Below are positions 35,906-44,447 of a stretch of 64,000 nucleotides of DNA, one piece after another. Under the pieces are notes generated by a model, which had not been told where the DNA came from, ran no database searches, and was given only the letters and a program-made list of their open reading frames with translations. The DNA is from UBA5189 sp040389445 (GTDB lineage Bacteria; Chloroflexota; Limnocylindria; Limnocylindrales; CSP1-4). The stretch covers positions 85,479-149,478 of the forward strand of contig JAZJZX010000003.1 in the NCBI GenBank assembly GCA_040389445.1. The letters are read 5' to 3'. The position numbers were made by a program, and so were the translations under genes. Each line of letters starts with the position of its first letter. Positions within the stretch are counted from its first letter, which is position 1.

Positions 35906-35996
35906 CCTCCGGCGGCATACCGGGCGCGCCGGGGGCTACCGGGCGAGCCGGGGCGGACGTGGCGAGCCGGGGACTACCGGGCGCGCCGGGGACACC
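35906..35996. repeat. GC-rich imperfect tandem repeat downstream of mgtC
   Basis: Units of the form CTACCGGGCG(A/C)GCCGGGG, with variants (GGCGGACGTGGCGAGCCGGGG), recur about five times. The rest of 35884-36085 holds no gene. Confidence 0.7.
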
Positions 35997-36085
35997 TCGC
36001 GACGCTCGTCCTCTGCTAGCCTCCGGATCGTGCGCAACGTCATCCGCGTCCTGATTTCGATGCCGGCCGGGACCCGGTAGCCACG

Positions 36086-37255
36086 ATGAGCGAACCTCGG
36101 CCGCGCGCCCGCGATCTCGGGATCGTCATCGGGACGATGACGCCGGGCCCGTTCAACGCCATCACCGACGTGTCGGGTGTCCGGGTCGGTCATGCCACGA
36201 TCATCGAGGGCGACGGACCGCTGGTCGTGGGGCGGGGGCCCGTGCGGACCGGCGTGACCGTCGTCCTTCCGCACGCCGGCGACGTCTGGCAGCAGCCGGT
36301 CTTTGCCGCACCGCATGTCCTCAACGGGAATGGCGAAATGACCGGACTGGAATGGGTCCGCGAGGCGGGCATGCTGGGTGGGCCGGTCGGGATCACCAAC
36401 ACCCACTCCGTGGGTGTCGTACGCGATGCGCTGGTCGCCGAGGGCGTGGCGTCGCACCCGGACGGCGCGTTCTACTGGTCACTTCCGGTTGTCGGGGAGA
36501 CCTGGGACGGTCTCCTCAACGACGCGGACGGGTTCCACGTCCGTCCGGAGCACGTGCGGGAGGCGCTCGACAATGCGCGCTCCGGACCGGTGCCGGAAGG
36601 CAGCGTCGGCGGCGGAACGGGCATGATCTGCCACGAGTTCAAGGGCGGAATCGGGACATCCTCGCGTCGCCTCGTGACGAGCGCCGGGGGCTGGACCGTC
36701 GGGGTCCTCGTCCAGGCCAACTACGGGCGGCGGGGGCTCCTCCGGATCGACGGCGTTCGCGTCGGGGAGGAGATCGGGTTGAGCGAGGTCCCGACCCCCT
36801 ACCGGAAGGAGTCTGGTCCGGCCTCTCGTAGGCTCGTCGACGGTCCGCCTCGCCGACGCGACGGCTCGATCATCATCATCGTGGCGACCGACGCGCCGCT
36901 CCTTCCGGGTCAATGCGCGCGCCTGGCTCAGCGTGCCGGGCTCGGCCTGGCCCGCGCCGGAGGAGTGGGAGCCACCACGTCGGGTGACATCTTCCTGGCC
37001 TTCTCGACCGGGAACCTGGACCTTCCGACACCCGAGACGGAGCACGAGCCACCCGGCGTCACGACGGTCCGGATGCTCGTCGACACGGCGCTCGACCCGC
37101 TGTTCGAGGCCACGGTCGAGGCGACGGAGGAAGCGATCGTCAACGCGCTGGTCGCCGCGGAGACGATGACCGGGCGCGACGGGATCGTCGCTCATCGATT
37201 GCCGCACGATCGACTCCGAGCGGTGATGGCACGCTTCGGGCGTCTTCGCACCTGA
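36086..37255 (+). CDS. P1-family (DmpA-type) self-processing aminopeptidase
   Basis: A 389-residue N-terminal-nucleophile hydrolase. It has the family start (ITDVSGVRVGHATI), GITNTHSVGVVRDAL, GGGTGMICHEFKGGIGTSSR and QANYGRRGLLRIDGV. The autoprocessing site is DG|SIIIIVATDAPLLPGQ, with Ser about 261, close to Ser250 of DmpA, so alpha and beta chains are expected. Members cleave D-amino-acid or beta-amino-acid peptides and amides. It stands between mgtC and the Ni/Co permease and seems monocistronic. Confidence 0.95.
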   Translation: MSEPRPRARDLGIVIGTMTPGPFNAITDVSGVRVGHATIIEGDGPLVVGRGPVRTGVTVVLPHAGDVWQQPVFAAPHVLNGNGEMTGLEWVREAGMLGGPVGITNTHSVGVVRDALVAEGVASHPDGAFYWSLPVVGETWDGLLNDADGFHVRPEHVREALDNARSGPVPEGSVGGGTGMICHEFKGGIGTSSRRLVTSAGGWTVGVLVQANYGRRGLLRIDGVRVGEEIGLSEVPTPYRKESGPASRRLVDGPPRRRDGSIIIIVATDAPLLPGQCARLAQRAGLGLARAGGVGATTSGDIFLAFSTGNLDLPTPETEHEPPGVTTVRMLVDTALDPLFEATVEATEEAIVNALVAAETMTGRDGIVAHRLPHDRLRAVMARFGRLRT

Positions 37256-37326
37256 CGTCAGCCATCCGATCGCGGGCGCGCTTCGCAGCAACGGTTGACA
37301 GCGGGGTGGGCGATCTACCAAGCTAT

Positions 37327-37340
37327 TGCAACATGTTGCA
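37327..37340. promoter_or_regulatory. Palindromic operator before the Ni/Co permease-fur pair
   Basis: TGCAACATGTTGCA is a perfect 14-bp palindrome 19 bp before the permease ATG. A TTGACA at 37295-37300 could be the -35 box, so the palindrome would overlap the -10/start region, the usual place for a repressor. The form resembles Fur-family boxes, including Streptomyces Nur sites built on TTGCAA half-sites. The next genes encode the permease and a Fur-type regulator, so autoregulation by metal is likely. Confidence 0.6.
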
Positions 37341-37359
37341 TCAAGGACGCTGACGATCC

Positions 37360-38409
37360 ATGCTCGCATTTGCTGCGACCGACCTCGCCATTGCCGGAGG
37401 CGCCGGTCTCCTGGGGACGGCGCTCCTCCTCGGGATCCGACACGGGTTCGACTGGGACCACATCGCGGCCATCACCGACGTAACCTCGACCACGGCGGCC
37501 GCGGAGGCCGCCGAGGAGGTCCACGAGGCCGCCCATGCGGACGGAGCCGAGGCTCGGGACGGGCGACCGCTCGATCTCGCCGCACCCGGACATGCCGGGC
37601 CCCACGCGCACGCTCATACGCACGGAGGGCCCGCCGAGCTGGCCGCTCATGCTGATCCCGGCGCCCATGCCCACGTGGCAACGAGCCACGCGCCTGCGGC
37701 GGGCCACGTCGCGGTGGAGGCCGTCCACCCTCGGCTGCTGGTGGAACAACGGCGTGCGCTCGCGCTGGGCACGCTCTATGCCCTCGGGCATGCGCTGGTG
37801 GTGCTGATCCTCGGATCGCTCGCGCTCATGTTCGGCACGGTGCTTCCGGACTGGGTGGATCCGATCATGGGTCGCGTCGTCGGGCTGACCCTCGTGCTGC
37901 TCGGGACATGGGTGTTCGTGTCCCTGTACCAGTACGCACGGCACGGTCATGCCTTCCGCCTTCGGTCGAGGTGGATGCTGGTGTTCGATTCCGCCCGGTA
38001 TGGCTGGCGCCGCTTCCAGGCCCGGCTGCATGGACATGAGCATGCCGACCCGATCGAAATGACGGCGTACGGTCCGAAGACGGCCCTCGGCGTCGGGATG
38101 ATCCACGGCGTCGGCGCCGAGACGGGGACGCAGGTCCTGCTGATCGCCGCGATCGGCGGGGCCTCGAGTCAGGGACTGGGCATCCCGATGCTCCTCGCGT
38201 TCATCGTCGGGCTGCTGATCTCGAATTCGGTCATCGTGTTCGTGACCGCGACCGGGTTCATCGCGAGTCGAGTTCGCGAGCGCCTGTACATCGCGGTCGG
38301 CGTCGTCGCAGGGACGTTCAGCCTGGTCATCGGACTGGTGTTCCTCATCGGCGTGGACGGATCGTTGCCGGCCATCGATCAATGGCTCGAGTCGATCGGC
38401 CTTCGGTGA
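37360..38409 (+). CDS. NiCoT-like nickel/cobalt transporter with His-rich loop
   Basis: A 349-residue membrane protein. Helix 2 has the NiCoT motif RHGFDWDHIAAI (His28, Asp33, His34; HxxxxDH). A long His-rich loop at about 70-130 (GPHAHAHTHGG, HAHVATSHAPAAGH) would collect metal. Later helices contain LGTLYALGHALVVLILGSLA and GMIHGVGAETGTQVLL. It is followed, with 4-bp overlap, by a Fur-family regulator and is preceded by a palindromic operator. Nickel or cobalt uptake is the best guess; zinc cannot be excluded. Confidence 0.88.
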   Translation: MLAFAATDLAIAGGAGLLGTALLLGIRHGFDWDHIAAITDVTSTTAAAEAAEEVHEAAHADGAEARDGRPLDLAAPGHAGPHAHAHTHGGPAELAAHADPGAHAHVATSHAPAAGHVAVEAVHPRLLVEQRRALALGTLYALGHALVVLILGSLALMFGTVLPDWVDPIMGRVVGLTLVLLGTWVFVSLYQYARHGHAFRLRSRWMLVFDSARYGWRRFQARLHGHEHADPIEMTAYGPKTALGVGMIHGVGAETGTQVLLIAAIGGASSQGLGIPMLLAFIVGLLISNSVIVFVTATGFIASRVRERLYIAVGVVAGTFSLVIGLVFLIGVDGSLPAIDQWLESIGLR

Positions 38410-38867
38410 ACGAGCCCGTCGGGGCAGCGGGCCCGGCCTGGGATCGCCTTCCGGATCGTCTTCGGGAGCAGGGGCTGCGCTGGACCCGGCAACGCGCAAC
38501 CCTCCTCACCGTGCTCCGCGCATCCGAAGGACACGTCACGGGAAGTCAGCTCATCGATCGCTGCCGGGAGATCGAACCGGCGACCACGCCGTCGACCGTC
38601 TATCGGACCCTCGGCGTCCTCGAATCGCTGGGTGTCATCAGCCACAGCCACGGCCTCGACGGCCGCGAGGAGTTCCATGTCCGCCCGGAGGCGGAGCATG
38701 GGCATTTGATCTGCGGGACCTGCGGTGCGGACGCGGAGCTTCCGGCGGCCGATGCAGCGTCGTTCCTGGCTGCCCTGCGCCGCGACCACGGGTTCACCGC
38801 CCGGGTGGATCACCTGACGGTGACGGGTCGCTGCCGAACCTGCACGACCGAGGGCTCGGGCACCTGA
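38406..38867 (+). CDS. Fur-family metal-responsive repressor
   Basis: A 153-residue winged-helix repressor. The DNA-binding half has RWTRQRATLLTVLRASEGHV and ATTPSTVYRTLGVLESLGVI. The sensing half has EAEHGHLICGTCGADAEL and a second CxxC (CRTC), together the structural zinc site. GTG at 38406 overlaps the permease stop (GTGA). As the second gene behind a Nur-like palindrome, it probably represses its own operon when the metal is plentiful. Zur or Nur identity cannot be fixed without experiments. Confidence 0.93.
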   Translation: MNEPVGAAGPAWDRLPDRLREQGLRWTRQRATLLTVLRASEGHVTGSQLIDRCREIEPATTPSTVYRTLGVLESLGVISHSHGLDGREEFHVRPEAEHGHLICGTCGADAELPAADAASFLAALRRDHGFTARVDHLTVTGRCRTCTTEGSGT

Positions 38868-39047
38868 GTGGTGTCATTGGCTGGTGATCGTGGTTCCCAC
38901 GGAACCTGTCCTGCTTTGAGCGACTCCTGACGCGCTCAGCGGCTCGCACGGTTGGGGTGCCGCTGCGCTGAGGCGCCGCCTCGAAGGGCCGCAGTCCGCG
39001 CCCGGGAGTACGAAAGTACGAATTACCGATCGCGATCCTGGATGCGA

Positions 39048-40535
39048 ATGTCCGAGCGACGGGTTGCTCGCAGAATCGTTCGGCTGATTGCAGCCCGTTG
39101 CAGGCCGATGGATCCAATCGATGGCGACGAGCCCAGCCGCGCAGTGACGCAGCGCGAACGTTCGGCGCCGGCCGATCGCGCACGAGGAAGGCACCACCGC
39201 TTGAGTTCGACCCGTCGATCTGCATCCGGCTCGCGGACATCCGCCATTGTGGCGGAGGTCTCGACCGCGGTGCGATCGGTGGCGAACCCCGTCCATGGCG
39301 GCGCATGGAAGCGCCTGGCGCGGCCATCCTTTCCGACCGGAAAGCTGGCCGTCCTCGTCTGGACCTATGTGCTGGTGGCAGTGGTCCTGCTGGTCGGGCT
39401 CACGGCGGCCGTGCCGGTCGCGTCACCGATCGCGGTGCCGTTTGATGTCCTTGGCCTTGATCCGGCCGTGCTCGGAGTCCTCATCTGGATCGCGGTCGGC
39501 CTCGCGACCTCGTCCCGTGGGTCGACCGACGAAGGTCGCGTGACGATCATCTTCGGCGTGGCCCCGGTCGTCGCATCGTTCGCCCTGGGTGGCCCCACGG
39601 CAGCGATCTGGGTGGCGGCGATCGGCAGCCTCGAGTGGCGCGAGCTGAGCGGGCGAGTCCCCTGGTACGGGGTCCTCGCGAATCACGCGATGATCATGAT
39701 CCCGGCAGGCCTGGGCGGAATCGTCACGCTCGGGATGCTCGAACTGGGCATCGGCGACGACGCGCAGCTCGGGAATCTCATCGCGGTCGCCGCCGGCGCG
39801 CTGACATTCTGCTTGATCAATATCGCCCTGGCCGTGCTCACGGTCTACATCCGTGCCGGCCGTCGGCCATCCGACGCCCTCGGGATATCCTGGCGGGCGG
39901 TGGCCACGATGATGACCGCCGAGTCGGCTCTCGCATGGGTCTTCGCCGCGGCCTACGTCTCGCTGGCCTGGTGGAGTCCGGTCGTGCTGGTCTTCGCCGA
40001 CGCGGCGGCGTCGTCATCGATCGATCGCAGTCGAGCCCACTGGCTGGTCCGTCACCACCAGCTCACCCACCTGCCCAATCGCCTCGCGCTGACCGAGCAT
40101 GCCGCTGCGTTGCGGAAGATGATGGCCGACGCGGCGTGCATCTTCTACATCGACCTCGACGGATTCAAGGCCGTCAACGACACCTTCGATCACCAGGTCG
40201 GCGACGATGTCCTGCGCGAGGTCGGCAGCCGCCTCGGCGAGTTCGTGACTCAGCGCGACTTCCTGGCGCATCTCCACGGTGACGAGTTCGTTCTGGTATC
40301 GGACGGGATCCGGACCGAAGCCGAGGCCGAAGCGATGATCGAGACACTGACCAGGGCTGTGGAAGTGCCGATTACGCACGGGGACGGTCTCATTCGAGTC
40401 TCGGCCTCAATCGGCTATCAGTTCCTGTCCGACCCGGCCGGCCTGGAAGCGGCATTGCGGGACGCGGACCGGGGCATGGCCGCCGCGAAGCAGGCGAGGG
40501 CCATCGCAAGCGGACGCGACCGCCGCCGGGCCTGA
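39048..40535 (+). CDS. Membrane GGDEF-domain protein
   Basis: About 495 residues. A poorly conserved basic N-terminus leads to about seven membrane helices (VLVAVVLLVGLTAAV onward) and a C-terminal GGDEF domain: HLPNRLALTEHA, FYIDLDGFKAVNDTFDHQVGDD and the active-site loop AHLHGDEFVLV. The loop reads HGDEF rather than GGDEF. Some such variants are active cyclases, others only bind GTP or c-di-GMP. Start is uncertain: ATG at 39048 or, nearer the membrane part, 39108. The sequence 38868-39047 holds no gene. Confidence 0.85.
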   Translation: MSERRVARRIVRLIAARCRPMDPIDGDEPSRAVTQRERSAPADRARGRHHRLSSTRRSASGSRTSAIVAEVSTAVRSVANPVHGGAWKRLARPSFPTGKLAVLVWTYVLVAVVLLVGLTAAVPVASPIAVPFDVLGLDPAVLGVLIWIAVGLATSSRGSTDEGRVTIIFGVAPVVASFALGGPTAAIWVAAIGSLEWRELSGRVPWYGVLANHAMIMIPAGLGGIVTLGMLELGIGDDAQLGNLIAVAAGALTFCLINIALAVLTVYIRAGRRPSDALGISWRAVATMMTAESALAWVFAAAYVSLAWWSPVVLVFADAAASSSIDRSRAHWLVRHHQLTHLPNRLALTEHAAALRKMMADAACIFYIDLDGFKAVNDTFDHQVGDDVLREVGSRLGEFVTQRDFLAHLHGDEFVLVSDGIRTEAEAEAMIETLTRAVEVPITHGDGLIRVSASIGYQFLSDPAGLEAALRDADRGMAAAKQARAIASGRDRRRA

Positions 40536-40604
40536 CGAGCTGATCGCGGCGGCCGATGCCTGGTCGACGTTCCGGTCGAACCGGGATCGCGCCTTTCAAT
40601 GTGT

Positions 40605-40679
40605 TGGCTGGCGAGGAAGGATTCGAACCTTCAATCCCCTGATCCAGAATCAGGTGCCTTACCGTTTGGCCACTCGCCA
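40605..40679 (-). tRNA. tRNA-Gln(CTG), CCA encoded
   Basis: On the minus strand the acceptor TGGCGAG pairs with CTCGCCA, followed by discriminator G and encoded CCA. The D arm starts GGCCAAACGGTAAGGC. The anticodon arm CCTGA-TTCTGGA-TCAGG has anticodon CTG, reading CAG. The T arm is GAAGG-TTCGAAT-CCTTC. All arms are intact, in contrast to the tRNA-Arg remnant at 4.6 kb. Confidence 0.95.
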
Positions 40680-40768
40680 GCGATCGCGCCGTCGCGGCGC
40701 GGGGCGCATGATATCGCACCCGGCCCGATTCTCTCACCGACCGTAACCCCGTCGAGGAGCCCGCGTCC

Positions 40769-41803
40769 GTGATCCCCGAGATGTTCCGCGCCTACATCGT
40801 TGACCGCCACGGGGACCAGTTCGAGCGCGGCCTGGGGACGCTCTCGCCCGCCGACCTCCACGCCGGGGACGTCGACATCGAGGTCGGCTGGTCGTCCATC
40901 AACTACAAGGACGGGCTGGCCGCGACGGCGGACGGCAAGGTGGCCCGGGCGTATCCGCTGGTACCCGGGATCGATCTGGCCGGGACCGTGGTTCGGTCCG
41001 GCAATCCTTCGTTCGTGCCCGGGCGCCAGGTGATCGCCCACGGCTACGACCTCGGGGTGAGCCACCATGGTGGGTTCGCGGAGTTCGCGCGCGTTCCGGC
41101 CGAGTGGCTGGTCCCGTTGCCGCGCGGATTGTCGGCTCGGGATGCGATGGCCATCGGCACCGCCGGGTTCACCGCAGGCCTGTCCATCGTCGAGCTGGAG
41201 GCGCGCGGGCTCGAGCCCGCCCAGGGTCCGGTGCTCGTCACCGGGGCATCGGGTGGCGTCGGGAGCACCGCCATCGGCATCCTGTCCGAACTCGGCTACG
41301 AAGTCTGGGCCGCGACCGGCAAGGCCGACGAGCACGACTGGCTGCGCGGGCTGGGTGCCGCCGGATTCCTGTCACGCGACGAAATCGCGGCGGACGGACG
41401 GCCGCTGGAGGGCGAGCGCTGGGCCGGGGCGATCGACTCCGTGGGTGCCGCCGCGCTGCCCTACATCCTGCGGACGCTCAAGCGCGGCGGCGCGGTGGCG
41501 GCCTGCGGAAACGCCTCGGGTCCGGCGCTGACGACCACCGTCTTCCCGTTCATCCTCCGCGGCGCGGCCATCCTCGGCATCGACTCGGCATACCTGCCGA
41601 TCGAGCGGAGGCGCCGAACCTGGGAGCGGCTTGCGACCGACCTGCGGCCGCGGGCGCTCGGGGAACGGGTCTCGGAGGTAACGCTCGAGTCCCTCGAGCC
41701 GGCGCTCGATGCCATCCGCGCCGGCGAAGCTCGCGGGCGGTGGGTCGTTCGCGTGAAGCCCGGCCCCGGGCATCAAGCCCGGAATCGTCGGCCCGGTCGT
41801 TGA
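40769..41803 (+). CDS. Acrylyl-CoA reductase-like MDR oxidoreductase (YhdH/AcuI family)
   Basis: A 344-residue zinc-free medium-chain dehydrogenase. WSSINYKDGLAAT, YPLVPGIDLAGTV, ARDAMAIGTAGFTAGLSI and the NADPH loop VLVTGASGGVGSTAIGIL are typical of YhdH/AcuI, which reduce acrylyl-CoA to propionyl-CoA. It starts with GTG at 40769 (an ATG follows at 40781). The last 20 residues are Pro/Arg-rich and outside the fold. No DMSP genes are near; general acrylyl-CoA detoxification is likely. Confidence 0.92.
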   Translation: MIPEMFRAYIVDRHGDQFERGLGTLSPADLHAGDVDIEVGWSSINYKDGLAATADGKVARAYPLVPGIDLAGTVVRSGNPSFVPGRQVIAHGYDLGVSHHGGFAEFARVPAEWLVPLPRGLSARDAMAIGTAGFTAGLSIVELEARGLEPAQGPVLVTGASGGVGSTAIGILSELGYEVWAATGKADEHDWLRGLGAAGFLSRDEIAADGRPLEGERWAGAIDSVGAAALPYILRTLKRGGAVAACGNASGPALTTTVFPFILRGAAILGIDSAYLPIERRRRTWERLATDLRPRALGERVSEVTLESLEPALDAIRAGEARGRWVVRVKPGPGHQARNRRPGR

Positions 41804-41817
41804 GGCCAGGAATCGAC

Positions 41818-41852
41818 GCGTCGTCCTCGCGTCGTCCTCGCGTCGTCCTCGC
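41818..41852. repeat. 11-bp tandem repeat
   Basis: Three units of CGCGTCGTCCT lie between the convergent ends of the MDR oxidoreductase and the MBL hydrolase. Confidence 0.75.
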
Positions 41853-42668
41853 CTAGCCCAGATCGCCTCGCAGCTGGGCGAGCGCGCGATCGAGCGGGGA
41901 CTCGGCCGCATCGGCGCGGTACGGCATGTCGGCGAGCGCGGCAGCCCGGCTCAGGTCGCCGGCGTCGACTCGGCGCGCGACGTCGGCGACGGCGCGGAAA
42001 TCGGCCAACTGACGCTCCACGAACCCGCGATTGCCGATGGATCCGTGCCCCGGTACGACGGGCCCGGCGACCAGCGCGAGCAGTCGCTCGACGGTGTCCG
42101 GCCAGTCCATCGGGTAGCCGTCATCGAACCAGGGGACGGCATCGTTCTCGAGCAGATCGCCGGCGAAGAGCACGCCCGCATCGGGGACGATCACGACGAT
42201 ATCCCCGTCCGTGTGGCCTCGGCCCAGGTAGCGGAGCTCGACCCGGCGCCCGCCGACATCCACGTCGGCCGCGATCGTGAGCGTCCGCTCCGGCGGGTCG
42301 ATCACGACGGCCTCGAAGTCGGCCCGACGTGCCGGATCGTCGGCGGCCTGCTTGGCGCGCTCGGTCGCCCCGTCGGCGAGCAGGCGCTCGCGACAGCGCT
42401 CGTGGCCCCAGATGACGACCGGACGGAAGGCGTGATTGCCGAAGGCGTGGTCCCAGTGCCAGTGCGTGTTCACCGCGGTCGTCACCGGATGGCGGGTCAG
42501 ACGACGGAGGTCGGCCTGGAGCTCGCGAGCGTCGGCGGATGTCGCCCGCGTGTCGATGACGAGGGCCTGCCCGTCGCCCAGGATCACGCCGATCTGCTGG
42601 TCCAGGTACCGGTATCGGCGCGTGAAGATTCGATCGCCGACCTCGAGCCAATCTGTCCGTGCAGCCAT
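41853..42668 (-). CDS. Metallo-beta-lactamase-fold hydrolase
   Basis: A 271-residue MBL protein with the zinc motif NTHWHWDHAFGNHAF (HxHxDH), then LGRGHTDGDIVVIVP (His), VLFAGDLLEND (Asp) and VVPGHGSIG (His). The order fits subclass-B1/GloB-like hydrolases that cleave thioesters or lactams. Residues after about 215 form a helical tail. It is divergent from the lipase gene, 118 bp away. Its substrate is unknown. Confidence 0.92.
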   Translation of the reverse strand: MAARTDWLEVGDRIFTRRYRYLDQQIGVILGDGQALVIDTRATSADARELQADLRRLTRHPVTTAVNTHWHWDHAFGNHAFRPVVIWGHERCRERLLADGATERAKQAADDPARRADFEAVVIDPPERTLTIAADVDVGGRRVELRYLGRGHTDGDIVVIVPDAGVLFAGDLLENDAVPWFDDGYPMDWPDTVERLLALVAGPVVPGHGSIGNRGFVERQLADFRAVADVARRVDAGDLSRAAALADMPYRADAAESPLDRALAQLRGDLG

Positions 42669-42786
42669 CGCTCGATCCTACGCGGTCGTCGAGAGTGTCT
42701 GCGCCGCGGCCGCCCGGCGCGCGGAAGCGGAGCTATGTGGCCCCGGGGCCATGCGGCCACGGGACCCGCAGGCTAGGATGGGGTCA

Positions 42787-43656
42787 ATGCCATCGACGAC
42801 CGACAGCGCGACCACTCGCGACGGGATCCGCCTCCTCATCCGCCATTGGGAGGCGGCAGCGCCGCGGGCCGGCGTGCTCCTCGTCCATGGCGTCGGCGAG
42901 CACTCGGGTCGTTACGAGGAGGTCGGCGAGCAACTCTCGGCGGCCGGACTCGAAGCCTTCGCGTGGGATCTCCGCGGCTTCGGGGCGTCGGGCGGGGAGC
43001 GAGCATGGGTCGACCGGTTCGACCGTTTCCATGACGATGTCGAGGACCGACTCGCCGCCACCCGGGCCGCGCTGCCGGGCCGGCCCGTGATCCTGTACGG
43101 GCACTCGATGGGCGGGCTCATCGCCCTTGGATACACCCTCTCGGAGCGGCCGAAGCCGGATCTGCTCGTACTGTCCGCGCCCGGTATCGACGACGACCTC
43201 GCGGCATGGAAGCACAAACTCGCGCCACTTTTGGCCCGCGTGGCTCCAAGGCTCAGCATTCCCAACGGCATCACCCCGGCGATGCTGTCCAGGGACGATG
43301 ATCGCCAGGAGGCGGCGCGCACGGACGAGTTGATGCTCGGGGCATCGACGGCGAAGCTCGGGGCCGCGGCGTTTGCCGAACAGGCCCGCGTCCGGGCTGC
43401 CGCGTCCGGACTGGCCGTCCCCGCGCTGGTCATCCACGGGCTCGACGATCCGATCGTGCCGGCGCGCGCGACCGAACCGCTTGCGGCACTCGGCATCGTG
43501 ACGCGCCGTACCTACCCGGGTATTCGACACGAGCTCCACAACGAGCCCGAGGGCCCCGCGATCATCGCCGACGTCATCGCCTGGATTGACGACCGTCTTG
43601 TCGCGAGCCAGGGCCCGGGCCCCGGGACGACGGGCGGCGCTGCCGACCGGGTGTAG
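42787..43656 (+). CDS. Alpha/beta hydrolase (monoacylglycerol lipase-like)
   Basis: A 289-residue serine hydrolase of the hydrolase-4 type: VLLVHGVGEHSGRYEEV (oxyanion region), AFAWDLRGFGASGG, nucleophile elbow ILYGHSMGGLIAL, Asp in IHGLDDPIVPA and His in PGIRHELHNEPEG. These are the hallmarks of monoacylglycerol lipase-like enzymes that release fatty acid and glycerol. The ATG at 42787 is chosen; no RBS is obvious. Released glycerol could feed GlpK/GlpD at 52-55 kb. The end is about 25 bp before the TPP riboswitch. Confidence 0.9.
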   Translation: MPSTTDSATTRDGIRLLIRHWEAAAPRAGVLLVHGVGEHSGRYEEVGEQLSAAGLEAFAWDLRGFGASGGERAWVDRFDRFHDDVEDRLAATRAALPGRPVILYGHSMGGLIALGYTLSERPKPDLLVLSAPGIDDDLAAWKHKLAPLLARVAPRLSIPNGITPAMLSRDDDRQEAARTDELMLGASTAKLGAAAFAEQARVRAAASGLAVPALVIHGLDDPIVPARATEPLAALGIVTRRTYPGIRHELHNEPEGPAIIADVIAWIDDRLVASQGPGPGTTGGAADRV

Positions 43657-43682
43657 ACTCCGCGGCACAATTGAAGATCGCC

Positions 43683-43773
43683 TCCGGGGAGCGCAGCAGC
43701 GCTGAGAGTGTGGCGCAGGCCACAGACCCGCCGAACCTGATCCGGCTCATACCGGCGAAGGAAGCAGGCCGTT
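43683..43773 (+). promoter_or_regulatory. TPP riboswitch (THI element)
   Basis: All conserved blocks are present: CGGGGAGC (43685-43692), GCTGAGAGTG, GACCC...GAACCTGATC and GGCTCATACCGGCGAAGGAA. It precedes ykoE. A 10-bp hairpin (ATGCCGTCCT/AGGGCGGCAT, about 43784-43809) lies between it and the ribosome site GGAGGA at 43820. No U-run follows the hairpin, so control may be at translation or by a weak terminator. Confidence 0.96.
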
Positions 43774-43833
43774 CGACTCGATGATGCCGTCCTCTCCCGA
43801 GGGCGGCATTACGCGAATCGGAGGACCTGCGCC

Positions 43834-44436
43834 ATGACATCGACGCCCGCCACGAGCCCCTTGATCAGCGTCGCCTCGCCCGCGGAGTCGCGCTGGCGCA
43901 CCCGGGACATCCTCGTCGCCGCGGTGATCGGTGTCGCCTTCGGCGTCGTGTTCTGGGCGTGGGGACTCGCCTGGAGCCTGTTCGCACCGCTCAACGCGGT
44001 CTTCCCGGTCGCGCGGGATCTGCTCTACGCCGTCTGGCTCGTGCCGGCCGTCCTCGCGCCACTCGTGGTGCGAAAGCCCGGCGCCGCCCTGTTCGCGGAG
44101 ATGGTGGCGGCCGGCGTCTCCGCTCTCCTCGGGAGCGCGTGGGGCGTGGATACCCTGCTGTCGGGGTTCGTTCAGGGTGCCGCCGCGGAACTGGTCTTCG
44201 CGTTCACGCTCTACCGCCTCTGGTCGTTCCCGGTGCTGTCCCTCGCCGCGATCTCGAGCGCAGCCGCAGCCTGGGTCCACGACTGGGTCCTGTACTATCC
44301 GGAGATCGCCCTGGACCTCCAGATCGCACGAGGGATCGCCATGGCCGTATCGGCAATCATCTTCGTGGCTGCGGGTTCGAGGGCCCTTGCTGCGTCGCTT
44401 CGGCGCGCGGGCGTCCTCGAGGGCTTTCCCGACTGA
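43834..44436 (+). CDS. ykoE: ECF transporter substrate-binding component for thiamine/HMP
   Basis: A 200-residue membrane protein with about five helices (ILVAAVIGVAFGVVFWAWGL, then LYAVWLVPAVLAPLVVRKPG and AAGVSALLGSAWGVDTLLSG). These match YkoE, the S component of the YkoEDC hydroxymethylpyrimidine/thiamine transporter. Position directly under a TPP riboswitch confirms the ligand class. RBS GGAGGA is 8 bases before the ATG. It is followed by the energising ATPase ykoD and the T component ykoC. Confidence 0.93.
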   Translation: MTSTPATSPLISVASPAESRWRTRDILVAAVIGVAFGVVFWAWGLAWSLFAPLNAVFPVARDLLYAVWLVPAVLAPLVVRKPGAALFAEMVAAGVSALLGSAWGVDTLLSGFVQGAAAELVFAFTLYRLWSFPVLSLAAISSAAAAWVHDWVLYYPEIALDLQIARGIAMAVSAIIFVAAGSRALAASLRRAGVLEGFPD

Positions 44437-44447
44437 CGGCCATCCGC

